DNA of 20,978 nt from Candidatus Scybalomonas excrementavium (GTDB taxonomy: Bacteria; Bacillota; Clostridia; Lachnospirales; Lachnospiraceae): the NCBI GenBank assembly GCA_017694765.1, contig JADIML010000218.1, positions 1-20,978 of the forward strand, in the 5' to 3' direction. Positions 7,671 through 14,613 of the stretch are shown here, piece after piece. The position numbers and the translations under genes were made by a program. Position 1 is the stretch's first letter. Each line of letters begins with the position of its first letter. Below the pieces are notes generated by a model. That model ran no database searches. It was not told where the DNA came from and was given only the letters and a program-made list of their open reading frames with translations.

Positions 7671-8477
7671 TTAAATCAATGTATACGCCCAAACAGTATC
7701 AATGTCATTTTTTAATTCCTCAAAGGAATAAGCGTTTTTGCTGTTTGTCTTGCTAGCTGGATCATAAATCATAAAGTTTCCTTTTTTATCGAATCCATAA
7801 ATGACGATATAGTGTTCTCGCTCTAAAAAGACAGGTTCTTTTAATTTAGCAATAAGAGGACTTCCATCTTGTATCAATTTTTTCATTGTTGATTGTTTTA
7901 CAGCAGTTTTTGTACCAGTAATATCAAAGTATTCAATCCCTTCTGTCATAAAGTCCGAATTGAGTTTATGATCGTTTGATAAGTAACCATTATTGGTTAT
8001 GTATTGTCCAATTACGAGTGGGTTGGAATTTAAATCCCCACTTAAACCAACAGATACCATAGAAAGACAAGTGGGAGCACTTCCTGAAATGCCAAAATAA
8101 GTGTCATCAAAAATTTCATATCCCCAGCGTTTATCCCATTGAACGAGATGAGGAATGGTGTTCTTTTTATAATCTCCAGCTAAGCTAATTTTAAAATGCT
8201 TATCCTTATATTTTTCATAGTTAGAAACAAATATATCAATTCCTGTTTCATCATTTTGATTCATAAAATCAATTAGGGATTTTGGGTAATCTTTCTTATG
8301 TTTTAATACTTGGCGTTCCACTTTTGTTTTGCCATGAAAAAGTATGGTGTGATACACCGTACTACCGAGTGCAAAAATGAGCATAATACAAGCTACTAAA
8401 AAAGTTATTTGCCGAACGCGCCAAAAAAATCTTCTCCTACGTCTACGTCTTAATCGTTGTTTTTGTTTTTTAGTCAT
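7671..8477 (-). CDS. Membrane-anchored C39-like cysteine peptidase
   Basis: A 268-residue protein on the minus strand. The N-terminus is very basic, with seven Arg in a row at residues 10-16, followed by one membrane segment at about residues 23-45; this predicts a type II orientation with the main domain outside. The C-terminal half resembles peptidase_C39_2 domains: HLVQWDKRWGY, then the nucleophile Cys137 in SAPTCLSM, His222 in REHYIVIYGF and Asp239 in IYDPAS. The usual GCGPTC context is here GSAPTC. The ribosome site is GAGGTG (minus strand, 8485-8490). It stands alone between the galactan and pyr regions, so its context gives no substrate. Such proteins occur widely in Firmicutes with mostly unknown targets. 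The domain call is fairly sure; the activity is not shown. Confidence 0.8.
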   Translation of the reverse strand: MTKKQKQRLRRRRRRRFFWRVRQITFLVACIMLIFALGSTVYHTILFHGKTKVERQVLKHKKDYPKSLIDFMNQNDETGIDIFVSNYEKYKDKHFKISLAGDYKKNTIPHLVQWDKRWGYEIFDDTYFGISGSAPTCLSMVSVGLSGDLNSNPLVIGQYITNNGYLSNDHKLNSDFMTEGIEYFDITGTKTAVKQSTMKKLIQDGSPLIAKLKEPVFLEREHYIVIYGFDKKGNFMIYDPASKTNSKNAYSFEELKNDIDTVWAYTLI

Positions 8478-8528
8478 ATATATTCACCTCATATTTCGTT
8501 TTGTTTCGAGAGATTTTTTATACAATGT

Positions 8529-8534
8529 ATTATA
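8529..8534 (-). promoter_or_regulatory. Possible -10 box of the C39-like peptidase gene
   Basis: Read on the minus strand this is a perfect TATAAT, about 50 nt upstream of the start at 8477. No convincing -35 lies 16-18 nt further upstream, so the call is weak. Confidence 0.3.
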
Positions 8535-8603
8535 GAACGTTTTTGATAAAAAGTCTTTAAAAATTTAAAAAATACAAAAAATTTTTTCATTTATTGATTT
8601 TAT

Positions 8604-8616
8604 GCAAGATACTTGC
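8604..8616. repeat. Short perfect inverted repeat in the divergent gap before pyrC
   Basis: GCAAG-ATA-CTTGC, 5-bp arms around a 3-bp centre. It lies in the divergent region between the peptidase gene and pyrC, about 40 nt before the possible pyrC -10 box. It may be a protein site or chance. Confidence 0.25.
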
Positions 8617-8655
8617 CCAAAGAAAGAGCCTTTAGTATACTTGAAATAGGACTAC

Positions 8656-8661
8656 TATAAT
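8656..8661 (+). promoter_or_regulatory. Possible -10 box of the pyrC promoter
   Basis: A perfect TATAAT about 90 nt before the pyrC start. The matching -35 is poor (TAGTAT at 8633-8638, 17-nt spacer). I see no PyrR-type attenuator hairpin or T-run terminator in the leader up to 8753. Confidence 0.35.
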
Positions 8662-8753
8662 TCCATTGATGTGAGAGAGTGGTTCGTATTGATGAAAGAA
8701 ATTAGAATAAAGTAACATAAACTTGTTTTATGATATTTTTATTTGGAGAAAGG

Positions 8754-10031
8754 ATGGATAAAATGCTTTTAATTCAAAATGCAAGAGTAATGGATCCAAA
8801 AACAAAATTGGATAAAATAATGGATGTTTTAGTAAAAGATGGTAATATTATAGAAATGGGTATTATTCCAGTAAAAGAAGATATGGAAATCATTGATGCC
8901 ACTGGATTAGTTTTAGCACCGGGACTTATTGATATTCATGTACATTTTCGTGATCCAGGACAGACTCATAAAGAAGATTTACGAACCGGAAGTCAGGCAG
9001 CAGCAGCAGGAGGATTTACAACGGTTGTTTGTATGGCAAATACAGTGCCAAAAGTAGATACTGTGGAAGTATTAGAAGATATTGTAAAGAGAACGGAGCA
9101 GTTACCAATTCATGTATTGCAAGCAAGTGCTATTACAAAAAGTTTTGCAGGAAGAGAATTGGTTGATATGGAGGCAATGAAGAAAGCAGGAGCTATTGGC
9201 TTTACTGATGATGGACTTCCACTGATGAATGCAAAAATCGTAAGAGCTGCGATGTTAGAGGCAAAACGTCTCAATATGCCAATTAGTCTTCATGAAGAAG
9301 ATGCCTCATTAATTGTGCGCAGTGGAATTAATGCAGGGGAAGTGGCAGATGAATTTCAGTTTGGTGGGGCGCCTGCTATTGCAGAAGATGCTATGGTTGC
9401 TAGAGATGGCATGATTGCTCTTGATACAGGAGCAGCTGTGGATATTCAACATATCAGTTCAAAGAGAGCTGTTGATATGGTGAGATATTTTAAAGCATTG
9501 GGGGCTAATATTGTAGCAGAGGCAACACCACATCATTTCACATTAACAGAAGATGCTGTAAGACAATATGGTGTTATGTGTAAAATGAATCCACCAGTTC
9601 GAAAAGAAGAAGATAGACAAGCTATTATTCATGGACTTCAAGATGGAACGATTGAAATAATTGCAACGGATCACGCACCTCATGCAGCAGAAGAAAAAGG
9701 ACAAGGTTTAGAAAAAGCACCAAGTGGAATCATTGGACTTGAAACAGCACTTTCTTTAGGAATTACAAGTCTTGTAAAAGAAGGGCATTTAACATTAATG
9801 GAGTTACTTGAAAAAATGACAAGTAATCCAGCGAAGTTTTATCATATGGATGCAGGTTATTTAGCTGTTGGAGGACCAGCAGATTTTGTCCTTTTTGATG
9901 AAAATGAAGTATATACTGTTTCCGAACATTTTGCATCAAAATCAAAAAATACACCATTTATTGGATGGGAATTAACAGGGAAAGTAAAATACACCATTTG
10001 TAATGGAAAAGTTGTGTATAAAGAGCGCTAA
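8754..10031 (+). CDS. pyrC: Dihydroorotase (class I)
   Basis: Third step of pyrimidine synthesis: carbamoyl-aspartate to dihydroorotate, in the cytoplasm. From the ATG at 8754 the protein has 425 residues, normal for class I. Metal-site residues are His62 and His64 in HVHFRDPG, Asp152 or Asp153 in TDDGLP, His180 in SLHEED, His233 in QHISSK, and Asp306 in ATDHAPH. The open frame reaches back to an ATG at 8730, but GGAGAAAGG at 8745-8753 lies inside that extension and points to 8754; the ATG at 8763 (MLLIQNARV) is an alternative that also matches family N-termini. It is the first gene of the pyr group. pyrB, pyrI, pyrR and carAB are not in the window. A separate promoter precedes pyrF, 133 nt downstream. 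Confidence 0.95.
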   Translation: MDKMLLIQNARVMDPKTKLDKIMDVLVKDGNIIEMGIIPVKEDMEIIDATGLVLAPGLIDIHVHFRDPGQTHKEDLRTGSQAAAAGGFTTVVCMANTVPKVDTVEVLEDIVKRTEQLPIHVLQASAITKSFAGRELVDMEAMKKAGAIGFTDDGLPLMNAKIVRAAMLEAKRLNMPISLHEEDASLIVRSGINAGEVADEFQFGGAPAIAEDAMVARDGMIALDTGAAVDIQHISSKRAVDMVRYFKALGANIVAEATPHHFTLTEDAVRQYGVMCKMNPPVRKEEDRQAIIHGLQDGTIEIIATDHAPHAAEEKGQGLEKAPSGIIGLETALSLGITSLVKEGHLTLMELLEKMTSNPAKFYHMDAGYLAVGGPADFVLFDENEVYTVSEHFASKSKNTPFIGWELTGKVKYTICNGKVVYKER

Positions 10032-10040
10032 AAATAAACT

Positions 10041-10069
10041 TTGAAAAACAAGGTATTTTACTATACAAT
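10041..10069 (+). promoter_or_regulatory. Promoter before pyrF
   Basis: TTGAAA (10041-10046) and TACAAT (10064-10069) are separated by exactly 17 nt. This would start a pyrF-pyrK-pyrD-pyrE transcript independently of pyrC, with a leader of about 90 nt. Confidence 0.6.
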
Positions 10070-10164
10070 CAGTAGAAACTATGATAGAATGAACACGAAT
10101 AGAATGAGAGAAAATGAAAACATTCAAATGCCGATAGGAGAGAAATTAGGAGGATACGATAACT

Positions 10165-11088
10165 ATGATTAACGAGTTAGTAGGTAAAATTAAAAAGCTA
10201 GAAGCTCCAATCGTTGTTGGACTTGATCCAATGCTTTCTTATGTACCAGAACATGTGAAAGAAAAAGCGTTTAAAGAATATGGAGAGACATTAAAAGGAG
10301 CGAAGGAAGCCATTGTTGCATATAATAAAGCGATTATTGATGCGATTTATGATCTTGTTCCAGCCGTAAAACCTCAAATAGCCATGTATGAACAATTTGG
10401 GATTGAAGGACTAATCGCTTATCAAGAAACTTGTGCGTATGCAAAAAGCAAAGGACTTGTAGTTATTGGGGATATCAAACGTGGTGACATTGGTTCTACT
10501 TCAGAAGCCTATGCCATTGGTCATATTGGAAAAGCAAAAGTAGGAAGCAAAGAATATCAAAGTTTTGAACAAGATTTTATTACATTAAATCCATATATGG
10601 GCTCAGATAGTATCCTTCCATTTTTAAAAGTTTGTAAGGAAGAGAAAAAAGGGGTATTTGTTTTAACAAAAACTTCAAATCCTAGCAGTGGAGAATTTCA
10701 AGATAGACTCATCGATGGAAAACCACTTTATGAATGGGTTGGTGAAAAGGTTCATGAGTGGGGCTCTGACTTTATGGGCGATGAATATAGCTATGTAGGA
10801 GCTGTTGTAGGAGCAACATATCCAGAGATGGCAAAAGTACTTCGTAAAATCATGCCAAAGGCTTATATTTTAGTTCCGGGATATGGCGCACAAGGTGGTG
10901 CTGGTAAAGATTTAAAAGACTTCTTTAACGCAGATGGTCTTGGTGCGATTGTCAATTCTTCAAGAGGAATTATTGCAGCATATAAACAAGAACAGTATGC
11001 AAAATTTGGAGCAGAAAACTTCGCAGAAGCAGCAAGAGAAGCCGTTCTTGTTATGAAAGAAGATTTAAGACAGGCTTGGGTTAAATAA
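10165..11088 (+). CDS. pyrF: Orotidine 5'-phosphate decarboxylase, long (type 2) form
   Basis: Last step of UMP synthesis: decarboxylation of OMP. The 307-residue length and the motif DIKRGDIGSTSEAYA mark the long type-2 subfamily rather than the shorter Bacillus-type enzyme of about 240 residues. The catalytic group is the D-x-K-x-x-D set in DIKRGD: Asp103, Lys105 and Asp108. The N-terminal VVGLDPM block binds the substrate. The C-terminal region holds VPGYGAQGG and VNSSRGI, the phosphate-binding end of the barrel. AGGAGG at 10148-10153 supports the ATG. pyrK follows after 22 nt, so the two are surely co-transcribed. Confidence 0.95.
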   Translation: MINELVGKIKKLEAPIVVGLDPMLSYVPEHVKEKAFKEYGETLKGAKEAIVAYNKAIIDAIYDLVPAVKPQIAMYEQFGIEGLIAYQETCAYAKSKGLVVIGDIKRGDIGSTSEAYAIGHIGKAKVGSKEYQSFEQDFITLNPYMGSDSILPFLKVCKEEKKGVFVLTKTSNPSSGEFQDRLIDGKPLYEWVGEKVHEWGSDFMGDEYSYVGAVVGATYPEMAKVLRKIMPKAYILVPGYGAQGGAGKDLKDFFNADGLGAIVNSSRGIIAAYKQEQYAKFGAENFAEAAREAVLVMKEDLRQAWVK

Positions 11089-11110
11089 GAGAAAAGGAAA
11101 GGGGTCATTC

Positions 11111-11878
11111 ATGCTAAAAACAAAAGTAAAAGCAGTCGTTGTTTCGCAAAAACAACTTGCCAGTGATGTATATAGCCTTGTTCTTCAGTCACAAGGTATG
11201 GCACAAGAAGCCAAAGCAGGACAATTTGTATCCATTTATAGCAACGATGGAAGTCGTTTACTTCCAAGACCTATTAGTATTTGTGAAGTAGATAAAGAAG
11301 CCGATACACTTCGCCTTGTATATCGTGTAGTAGGAGCTGGAACGAAAGAATTTAGCCAGTTACAAGCAGGCGATATCGTGGAAGTGATTGGAACATTAGG
11401 GAATGGTTTTCCATTATTAGAGAAAAAAGCATTTTTAATCGGTGGAGGAATTGGAATTCCACCAATGCTTCAACTTGCCAAAGAGTTAAACTGTGAAAAG
11501 CAAATCGTAGTTGGATACCGTGATGAATTATTTTTAGTAGAAGATTTACAAAAATATGGAACTGTTTATATTGCAAGTGAAGATGGAAAACATGGTACAA
11601 AAGGAAATGTACTCGATGCAATTCGTGAAAATGGATTAGATGCAGAAGTGATTTATGCCTGTGGACCAATGCCAATGTTAAAGGCATTAAAACAATATGC
11701 ACAGGAACATAATATCGAATGTTATGTATCATTAGAAGAAAGAATGGCTTGTGGAATCGGAGCATGCCTTGCTTGCGTATGTAATTCTACGGATGTCGAT
11801 CACCATACACATGTGAAGAATAAAAGAATCTGTAAAGATGGACCAGTATTCCTTGCAGAGGAGGTGCAGTTTTCATGA
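11111..11878 (+). CDS. pyrK: Dihydroorotate dehydrogenase B, electron-transfer subunit
   Basis: FAD and [2Fe-2S] subunit that passes electrons from dihydroorotate to NAD+ with PyrD class 1B. The 255 residues show the FAD-binding RLLPRPISI block (residues 49-57), the nucleotide-binding GGGIGIPPML (111-120) and YACGPMPML (182-190), and a C-terminal iron-sulfur cluster motif with Cys214, Cys219, Cys222 and probably Cys241 (CGIGACLACVC...RICKDGPVF). The start follows AAGGAAAGGGG. The stop overlaps the pyrD start by four bases (ATGA at 11875-11878), fitting a 1:1 complex with coupled translation. Confidence 0.95.
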   Translation: MLKTKVKAVVVSQKQLASDVYSLVLQSQGMAQEAKAGQFVSIYSNDGSRLLPRPISICEVDKEADTLRLVYRVVGAGTKEFSQLQAGDIVEVIGTLGNGFPLLEKKAFLIGGGIGIPPMLQLAKELNCEKQIVVGYRDELFLVEDLQKYGTVYIASEDGKHGTKGNVLDAIRENGLDAEVIYACGPMPMLKALKQYAQEHNIECYVSLEERMACGIGACLACVCNSTDVDHHTHVKNKRICKDGPVFLAEEVQFS

Positions 11879-12780
11879 ATTTAAAAGTGAATCTTGCAGG
11901 AGTTGAGTGGAATAATCCAATTACAACAGCATCGGGAACTTTTGGTTCTGGTGCAGAATATGGTAATTTCGTGGATTTAAACCAAGTTGGTGCAGTTACG
12001 ACAAAGGGAGTTGCGAATATCCCTTGGGCTGGAAACCAAACACCAAGAATTGCAGAAACTTATGGTGGAATGTTAAATGCTGTTGGTCTTCAAAATCCGG
12101 GGATCGATGTATTTATTGAACGAGATATTCCTTTTTTACAACAATATGATTGTAAAACAATCGTAAATGTCTGTGGAAAAACAACGGAAGATTATGTAGA
12201 AGTGGTAGAACGCTTAGCCGATCAGCCAGTGGATATGTTAGAAATCAATGTGTCTTGTCCAAATGTCAAAGAAGGTGGAATTGCCTTTGGTCAAGATCCA
12301 AAAGCATTATATGACATTACAAAAGCTGTGAAAAAAGTAGCGAAACAGCCAATTATTATGAAATTAAGCCCAAATGTAACTGATATTACAGAGATGGCAA
12401 GAGCAGCAGAAGCAGCGGGTTCTGATGTACTTTCTTTAATCAATACATTAACTGGTATGAAAATTGATATTCATAAGAGAAAATTTGCTCTTGCAAATCA
12501 GACAGGAGGACTTTCTGGTCCTGCTATTAAGCCAGTTGCAGTTCGTATGGTATATCAAGTGGCACAGGCAGTCAATATACCAATCATTGGAATGGGAGGT
12601 ATTATGACAGCGGATGATGCCATTGAGTTTTTATTAGCAGGAGCCACAGCTGTTTCTGTTGGAACAGCCAATTTCCATAATCCAATGGCTACGATGGATG
12701 TGTTACAGGGAATGAAAGATTATATGAAACGCTATGGAATTTCAGATATTCATGAATTAATTGGAGCAGTTCATAAATAA
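11875..12780 (+). CDS. pyrD: Dihydroorotate dehydrogenase B (NAD-linked), catalytic subunit, class 1B
   Basis: FMN barrel enzyme of 301 residues oxidising dihydroorotate to orotate. The catalytic base is Cys128 in EINVSCPNVKEGG, the class 1 sign; the partner PyrK immediately upstream makes it class 1B. FMN and substrate blocks are TTASGTFGSG (residues 17-26), NAVGLQNPG (68-76), NVCGKTTEDY (98-107), and near the end GMGGIMTADDAIEFLLAGA with SVGTANF. GGAGG lies ahead of the ATG inside the pyrK end (11860-11864). Confidence 0.95.
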   Translation: MNLKVNLAGVEWNNPITTASGTFGSGAEYGNFVDLNQVGAVTTKGVANIPWAGNQTPRIAETYGGMLNAVGLQNPGIDVFIERDIPFLQQYDCKTIVNVCGKTTEDYVEVVERLADQPVDMLEINVSCPNVKEGGIAFGQDPKALYDITKAVKKVAKQPIIMKLSPNVTDITEMARAAEAAGSDVLSLINTLTGMKIDIHKRKFALANQTGGLSGPAIKPVAVRMVYQVAQAVNIPIIGMGGIMTADDAIEFLLAGATAVSVGTANFHNPMATMDVLQGMKDYMKRYGISDIHELIGAVHK

Positions 12781-12790
12781 GAGAAGAAAG

Positions 12791-12842
12791 AAAGGAGAGG
12801 CTATCTTTTGATTCAGAAGACAGAAGATAGTATAAAACGATG
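12791..12842 (+). promoter_or_regulatory. pyrE translation start region: Shine-Dalgarno, hairpin, then ATG
   Basis: AAAGGAGAGG (12791-12800) is a strong ribosome site but lies 40 nt before the pyrE ATG at 12840. Directly between them CTATCTTTTG (12801-12810) pairs with CAGAAGATAG (12821-12830), 10 bp with one wobble and a 10-nt loop. If folded, the ribosome site ends 9 nt from the ATG, an ideal distance. Unfolded, the same site would instead serve a TTG at 12808, opening a 22-codon frame (12808-12876) that overlaps pyrE out of frame. The geometry is read directly; the function is inferred. Confidence 0.5.
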
Positions 12843-13514
12843 GAACAGTATAAAAAAGAGTTTATTGAATTTATGATTGATTGTAACGTATTAAAATTTG
12901 GAGATTTTGTGACTAAAAGTGGAAGAAAAACACCTTTCTTCGTAAATACAGGATTTTATCGCACAGGTTCTCAGTTAAAAAAATTAGGAGAATACTATGC
13001 AAAAGCAATCAGTGATAAGTTTGGCTTAGAATTTGATGTATTATTTGGACCAGCTTATAAAGGAATTCCATTAAGTGTTGCAACTTCTATGGCAATTTCA
13101 GAAGAATATGATAAAGATGTACGTTACTGTGCAAATAGAAAAGAAATCAAAGATCATGGGGATAAAGGAATTCTTCTTGGAAGTCCAATCGAAGATGGAG
13201 ATCGTGTAATCATTATCGAAGATGTAACAACAGCTGGTACTTCTATCCAAGAAACACTTCCTATCGTAAAAGAACAAGGAGATGTAGATGTATTAGGTTT
13301 AGTTGTATCCGTAGACCGTATGGAACGTGGACAAGGAGAAAAGAGTGCCTTAGCAGAAATCCAAGAAAAATATGGTTTAGAAACAACTGCAATCGTAACA
13401 ATGGCAGAAGTTGTAGAACATTTATACAACAAGCCATATAAAGGAAAAGTTATTATTGATGATACATTAAAAGCTGCTATTGATGCATATTATGAACAAT
13501 ATGGAGCAAAATAA
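12840..13514 (+). CDS. pyrE: Orotate phosphoribosyltransferase
   Basis: Joins orotate and PRPP to give OMP, which PyrF then decarboxylates. The 224 residues carry the PRPP-binding signature RVIIIEDVTTAGTS (residues 122-135), the flexible-loop residues in NRKEIKDHGDKG (99-110), and the N-terminal FGDFVTKSGRKTPFFVNTG block (20-38) typical of this family. The ATG at 12840 gives a family-like N-terminus (MEQYKKEFIEFM), but no good Shine-Dalgarno lies at the normal distance; see the initiation-region entry. It follows pyrD by 59 nt and is followed by a small membrane-protein gene whose ribosome site overlaps the pyrE stop. Confidence 0.95.
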   Translation: MEQYKKEFIEFMIDCNVLKFGDFVTKSGRKTPFFVNTGFYRTGSQLKKLGEYYAKAISDKFGLEFDVLFGPAYKGIPLSVATSMAISEEYDKDVRYCANRKEIKDHGDKGILLGSPIEDGDRVIIIEDVTTAGTSIQETLPIVKEQGDVDVLGLVVSVDRMERGQGEKSALAEIQEKYGLETTAIVTMAEVVEHLYNKPYKGKVIIDDTLKAAIDAYYEQYGAK

Positions 13515-13526
13515 GGAGGGTTTCCA

Positions 13527-13679
13527 TTGAGTGAAAAAATTTATAAATCCATGAAACATGCCGGTGCATGGAACATTGCGACAGGTATTACAATTCTTAT
13601 CGTAGGAATTGCAGCCGGTGTCATAACTATTGTGAATGGAGCAAAGTTACTCAAGAGTAAATCAGATATTATGTTCTAA
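13527..13679 (+). CDS. Small membrane protein of 50 residues, unknown function
   Basis: A short frame starting with TTG at 13527, preceded by AGGAGG at 13514-13519 with a 7-nt spacer; the ribosome site begins on the last base of the pyrE stop. The product starts MSEKIYKSMKHAGAWNIATG, then has one hydrophobic segment of about 20 residues (about 18-37, ITILIVGIAAGVITIVNGA), and ends with a charged tail KLLKSKSDIMF. A single membrane pass with a basic tail is the likely form. The strong ribosome site, its tight fit behind pyrE and the clean hydrophobic profile argue for a real gene. I know no function. It could be a pyr-linked membrane factor or just a passenger in the operon. Confidence 0.75.
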   Translation: MSEKIYKSMKHAGAWNIATGITILIVGIAAGVITIVNGAKLLKSKSDIMF

Positions 13680-13708
13680 AGAGCCACTTAACTAAAATGG
13701 CATTAACA

Positions 13709-13755
13709 AAACAGTCGTCAGACATCCATTTCTTATGGACAGATGGCGGCTGTTT
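13709..13755 (+). terminator. Terminator-like hairpin ending the pyr transcript
   Basis: AAACAGTCGTCA (13709-13720) pairs with TGGCGGCTGTTT (13744-13755) over 12 bp with two wobbles. After a small internal loop, TCCA/TGGA closes the apex. The arm ends in TTT, but the tail (GCAAATTT) is not a clean T-run, so termination may be partial. Confidence 0.55.
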
Positions 13756-13782
13756 GCAAATTTAAGAAGATATACATACTAT
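13754..13782 (+). promoter_or_regulatory. Promoter of the VanZ-like gene cluster
   Basis: TTGCAA (13754-13759), a 17-nt spacer, then TACTAT (13777-13782). It begins at the foot of the preceding terminator hairpin. Transcription would start about 13789, within the palindrome at 13787-13802. Confidence 0.45.
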
Positions 13783-13786
13783 AAAA

Positions 13787-13802
13787 CCTATACACGTATA
13801 GG
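13787..13802. promoter_or_regulatory. Palindrome over the predicted start of the VanZ-cluster transcript
   Basis: CCTATAC-AC-GTATAGG, perfect 7-bp arms with a 2-bp centre. It starts 4 nt after the -10 box, a usual repressor position. No regulator gene is adjacent, so the binder is unknown. Confidence 0.4.
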
Positions 13803-13838
13803 GAGAAAAAATGAAAAACATAGAATGAGGTCAAAGTT

Positions 13839-14303
13839 TTGAATGATAAATATCGAAAACAATTACGCCTATTAGGGAAAATAGGCTTTTATATATATGT
13901 AGTTTCCATTTTTTATTTTGTTTTATTAAGTGAACGATATGGTAGATTTTCTCATGAAGAGTATCGTTATAACCTTGTATTGCTTCAAGAAATTAAACGA
14001 TTTATTACATATCATCATCACTTTACATTTGAAGAACTAGCAACCAATCTGTTTGGAAATGTCTTTGCATTTTCTCCTTATGGAATGTTATTACCATTTG
14101 TAAGAAAACAACAAACCAAACTATTTGATGTGTTAAGAGAAACATTTTGTTTTAGCTTAGTCATTGAATCCATGCAACTCATTTTTAAAGTAGGAGTATT
14201 TGATGTAGATGATCTATTAATGAATACGGTTGGTGGACTAATCGGATACTTCTGTTATTTTATGATAAGGAGAATAGTAAATGGGAAGAAGAGACAGTTA
14301 TAG
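13839..14303 (+). CDS. VanZ-like family membrane protein
   Basis: A 154-residue membrane protein starting with TTG at 13839; GAGG at 13827-13830 with an 8-nt spacer supports it. Hydrophobic segments lie at about residues 12-30, 66-86, 98-115 and 122-142. VanZ-family signatures are present: NLFGNVFAFSPYGMLLP in the second segment, and ESMQL followed by FDVDDLLMNTVGGLIGY, where the acidic pair and the Asn-Gly-Gly are conserved. VanZ itself gives low-level teicoplanin resistance, but most family members, including this type outside van clusters, have no proven role. The end overlaps the next gene by 23 bases. Confidence 0.85.
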   Translation: MNDKYRKQLRLLGKIGFYIYVVSIFYFVLLSERYGRFSHEEYRYNLVLLQEIKRFITYHHHFTFEELATNLFGNVFAFSPYGMLLPFVRKQQTKLFDVLRETFCFSLVIESMQLIFKVGVFDVDDLLMNTVGGLIGYFCYFMIRRIVNGKKRQL

Positions 14304-14592
14304 ATTTGTGGATCGCTCCACTTCTAAGAAAGGAAAGATAGCATTTGGATGCAGTGTTCTTAGTCTTTGTATCCAATTAGGACTTATTTATAAGGCAGTA
14401 GAAAGAGCAGCAACGATTGTTGATGGATTAATAGGAATTTATAGCTTTCTATTATCTTGCATTGCTATTATTTTTATGATAGGAAGTATACGAGAAGATG
14501 GCTTATATTCCAAATATCAGTTTATTACAACAATTTTAACAATTGGAGTATGTATTCTTCATATTTTATTGTTTGTATTAGGTGTATTATAA
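14281..14592 (+). CDS. Small membrane protein, DUF6142-like
   Basis: A 103-residue protein with a charged N-terminus (MGRRDSYRFVDRSTSKKGKIA) and three hydrophobic segments at about residues 20-38, 46-66 and 81-103. The N-terminal YRFVDR..SKKGKIAFG pattern and size recall the DUF6142 family found in Lachnospiraceae; this is from memory and moderate in certainty. AAGGAG at 14267-14272 supports the ATG. It overlaps the VanZ-like gene by 23 bases, so the two are co-translated. Function is unknown. Confidence 0.75.
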   Translation: MGRRDSYRFVDRSTSKKGKIAFGCSVLSLCIQLGLIYKAVERAATIVDGLIGIYSFLLSCIAIIFMIGSIREDGLYSKYQFITTILTIGVCILHILLFVLGVL

Positions 14593-14613
14593 TAAAAAAG
14601 AAAATGATTATAA

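Noticed and set aside
8662..8753. PyrR-type attenuator in the pyrC leader
   Set aside because: There is no terminator hairpin with a T-run and no convincing PyrR-binding loop sequence; GAGAGTGG near 8672 is too short a match.
11352..11765. 137-residue minus-strand frame inside pyrK
   Set aside because: It lies wholly within an unambiguous gene and has a low-complexity His/Leu-rich translation, typical of an antisense shadow.
12808..12842. Frameshifted longer N-terminus of pyrE starting at the TTG at 12808
   Set aside because: It is in another frame, and the ATG at 12840 already gives a complete family-like N-terminus, so no sequencing or mutational frameshift needs to be assumed.
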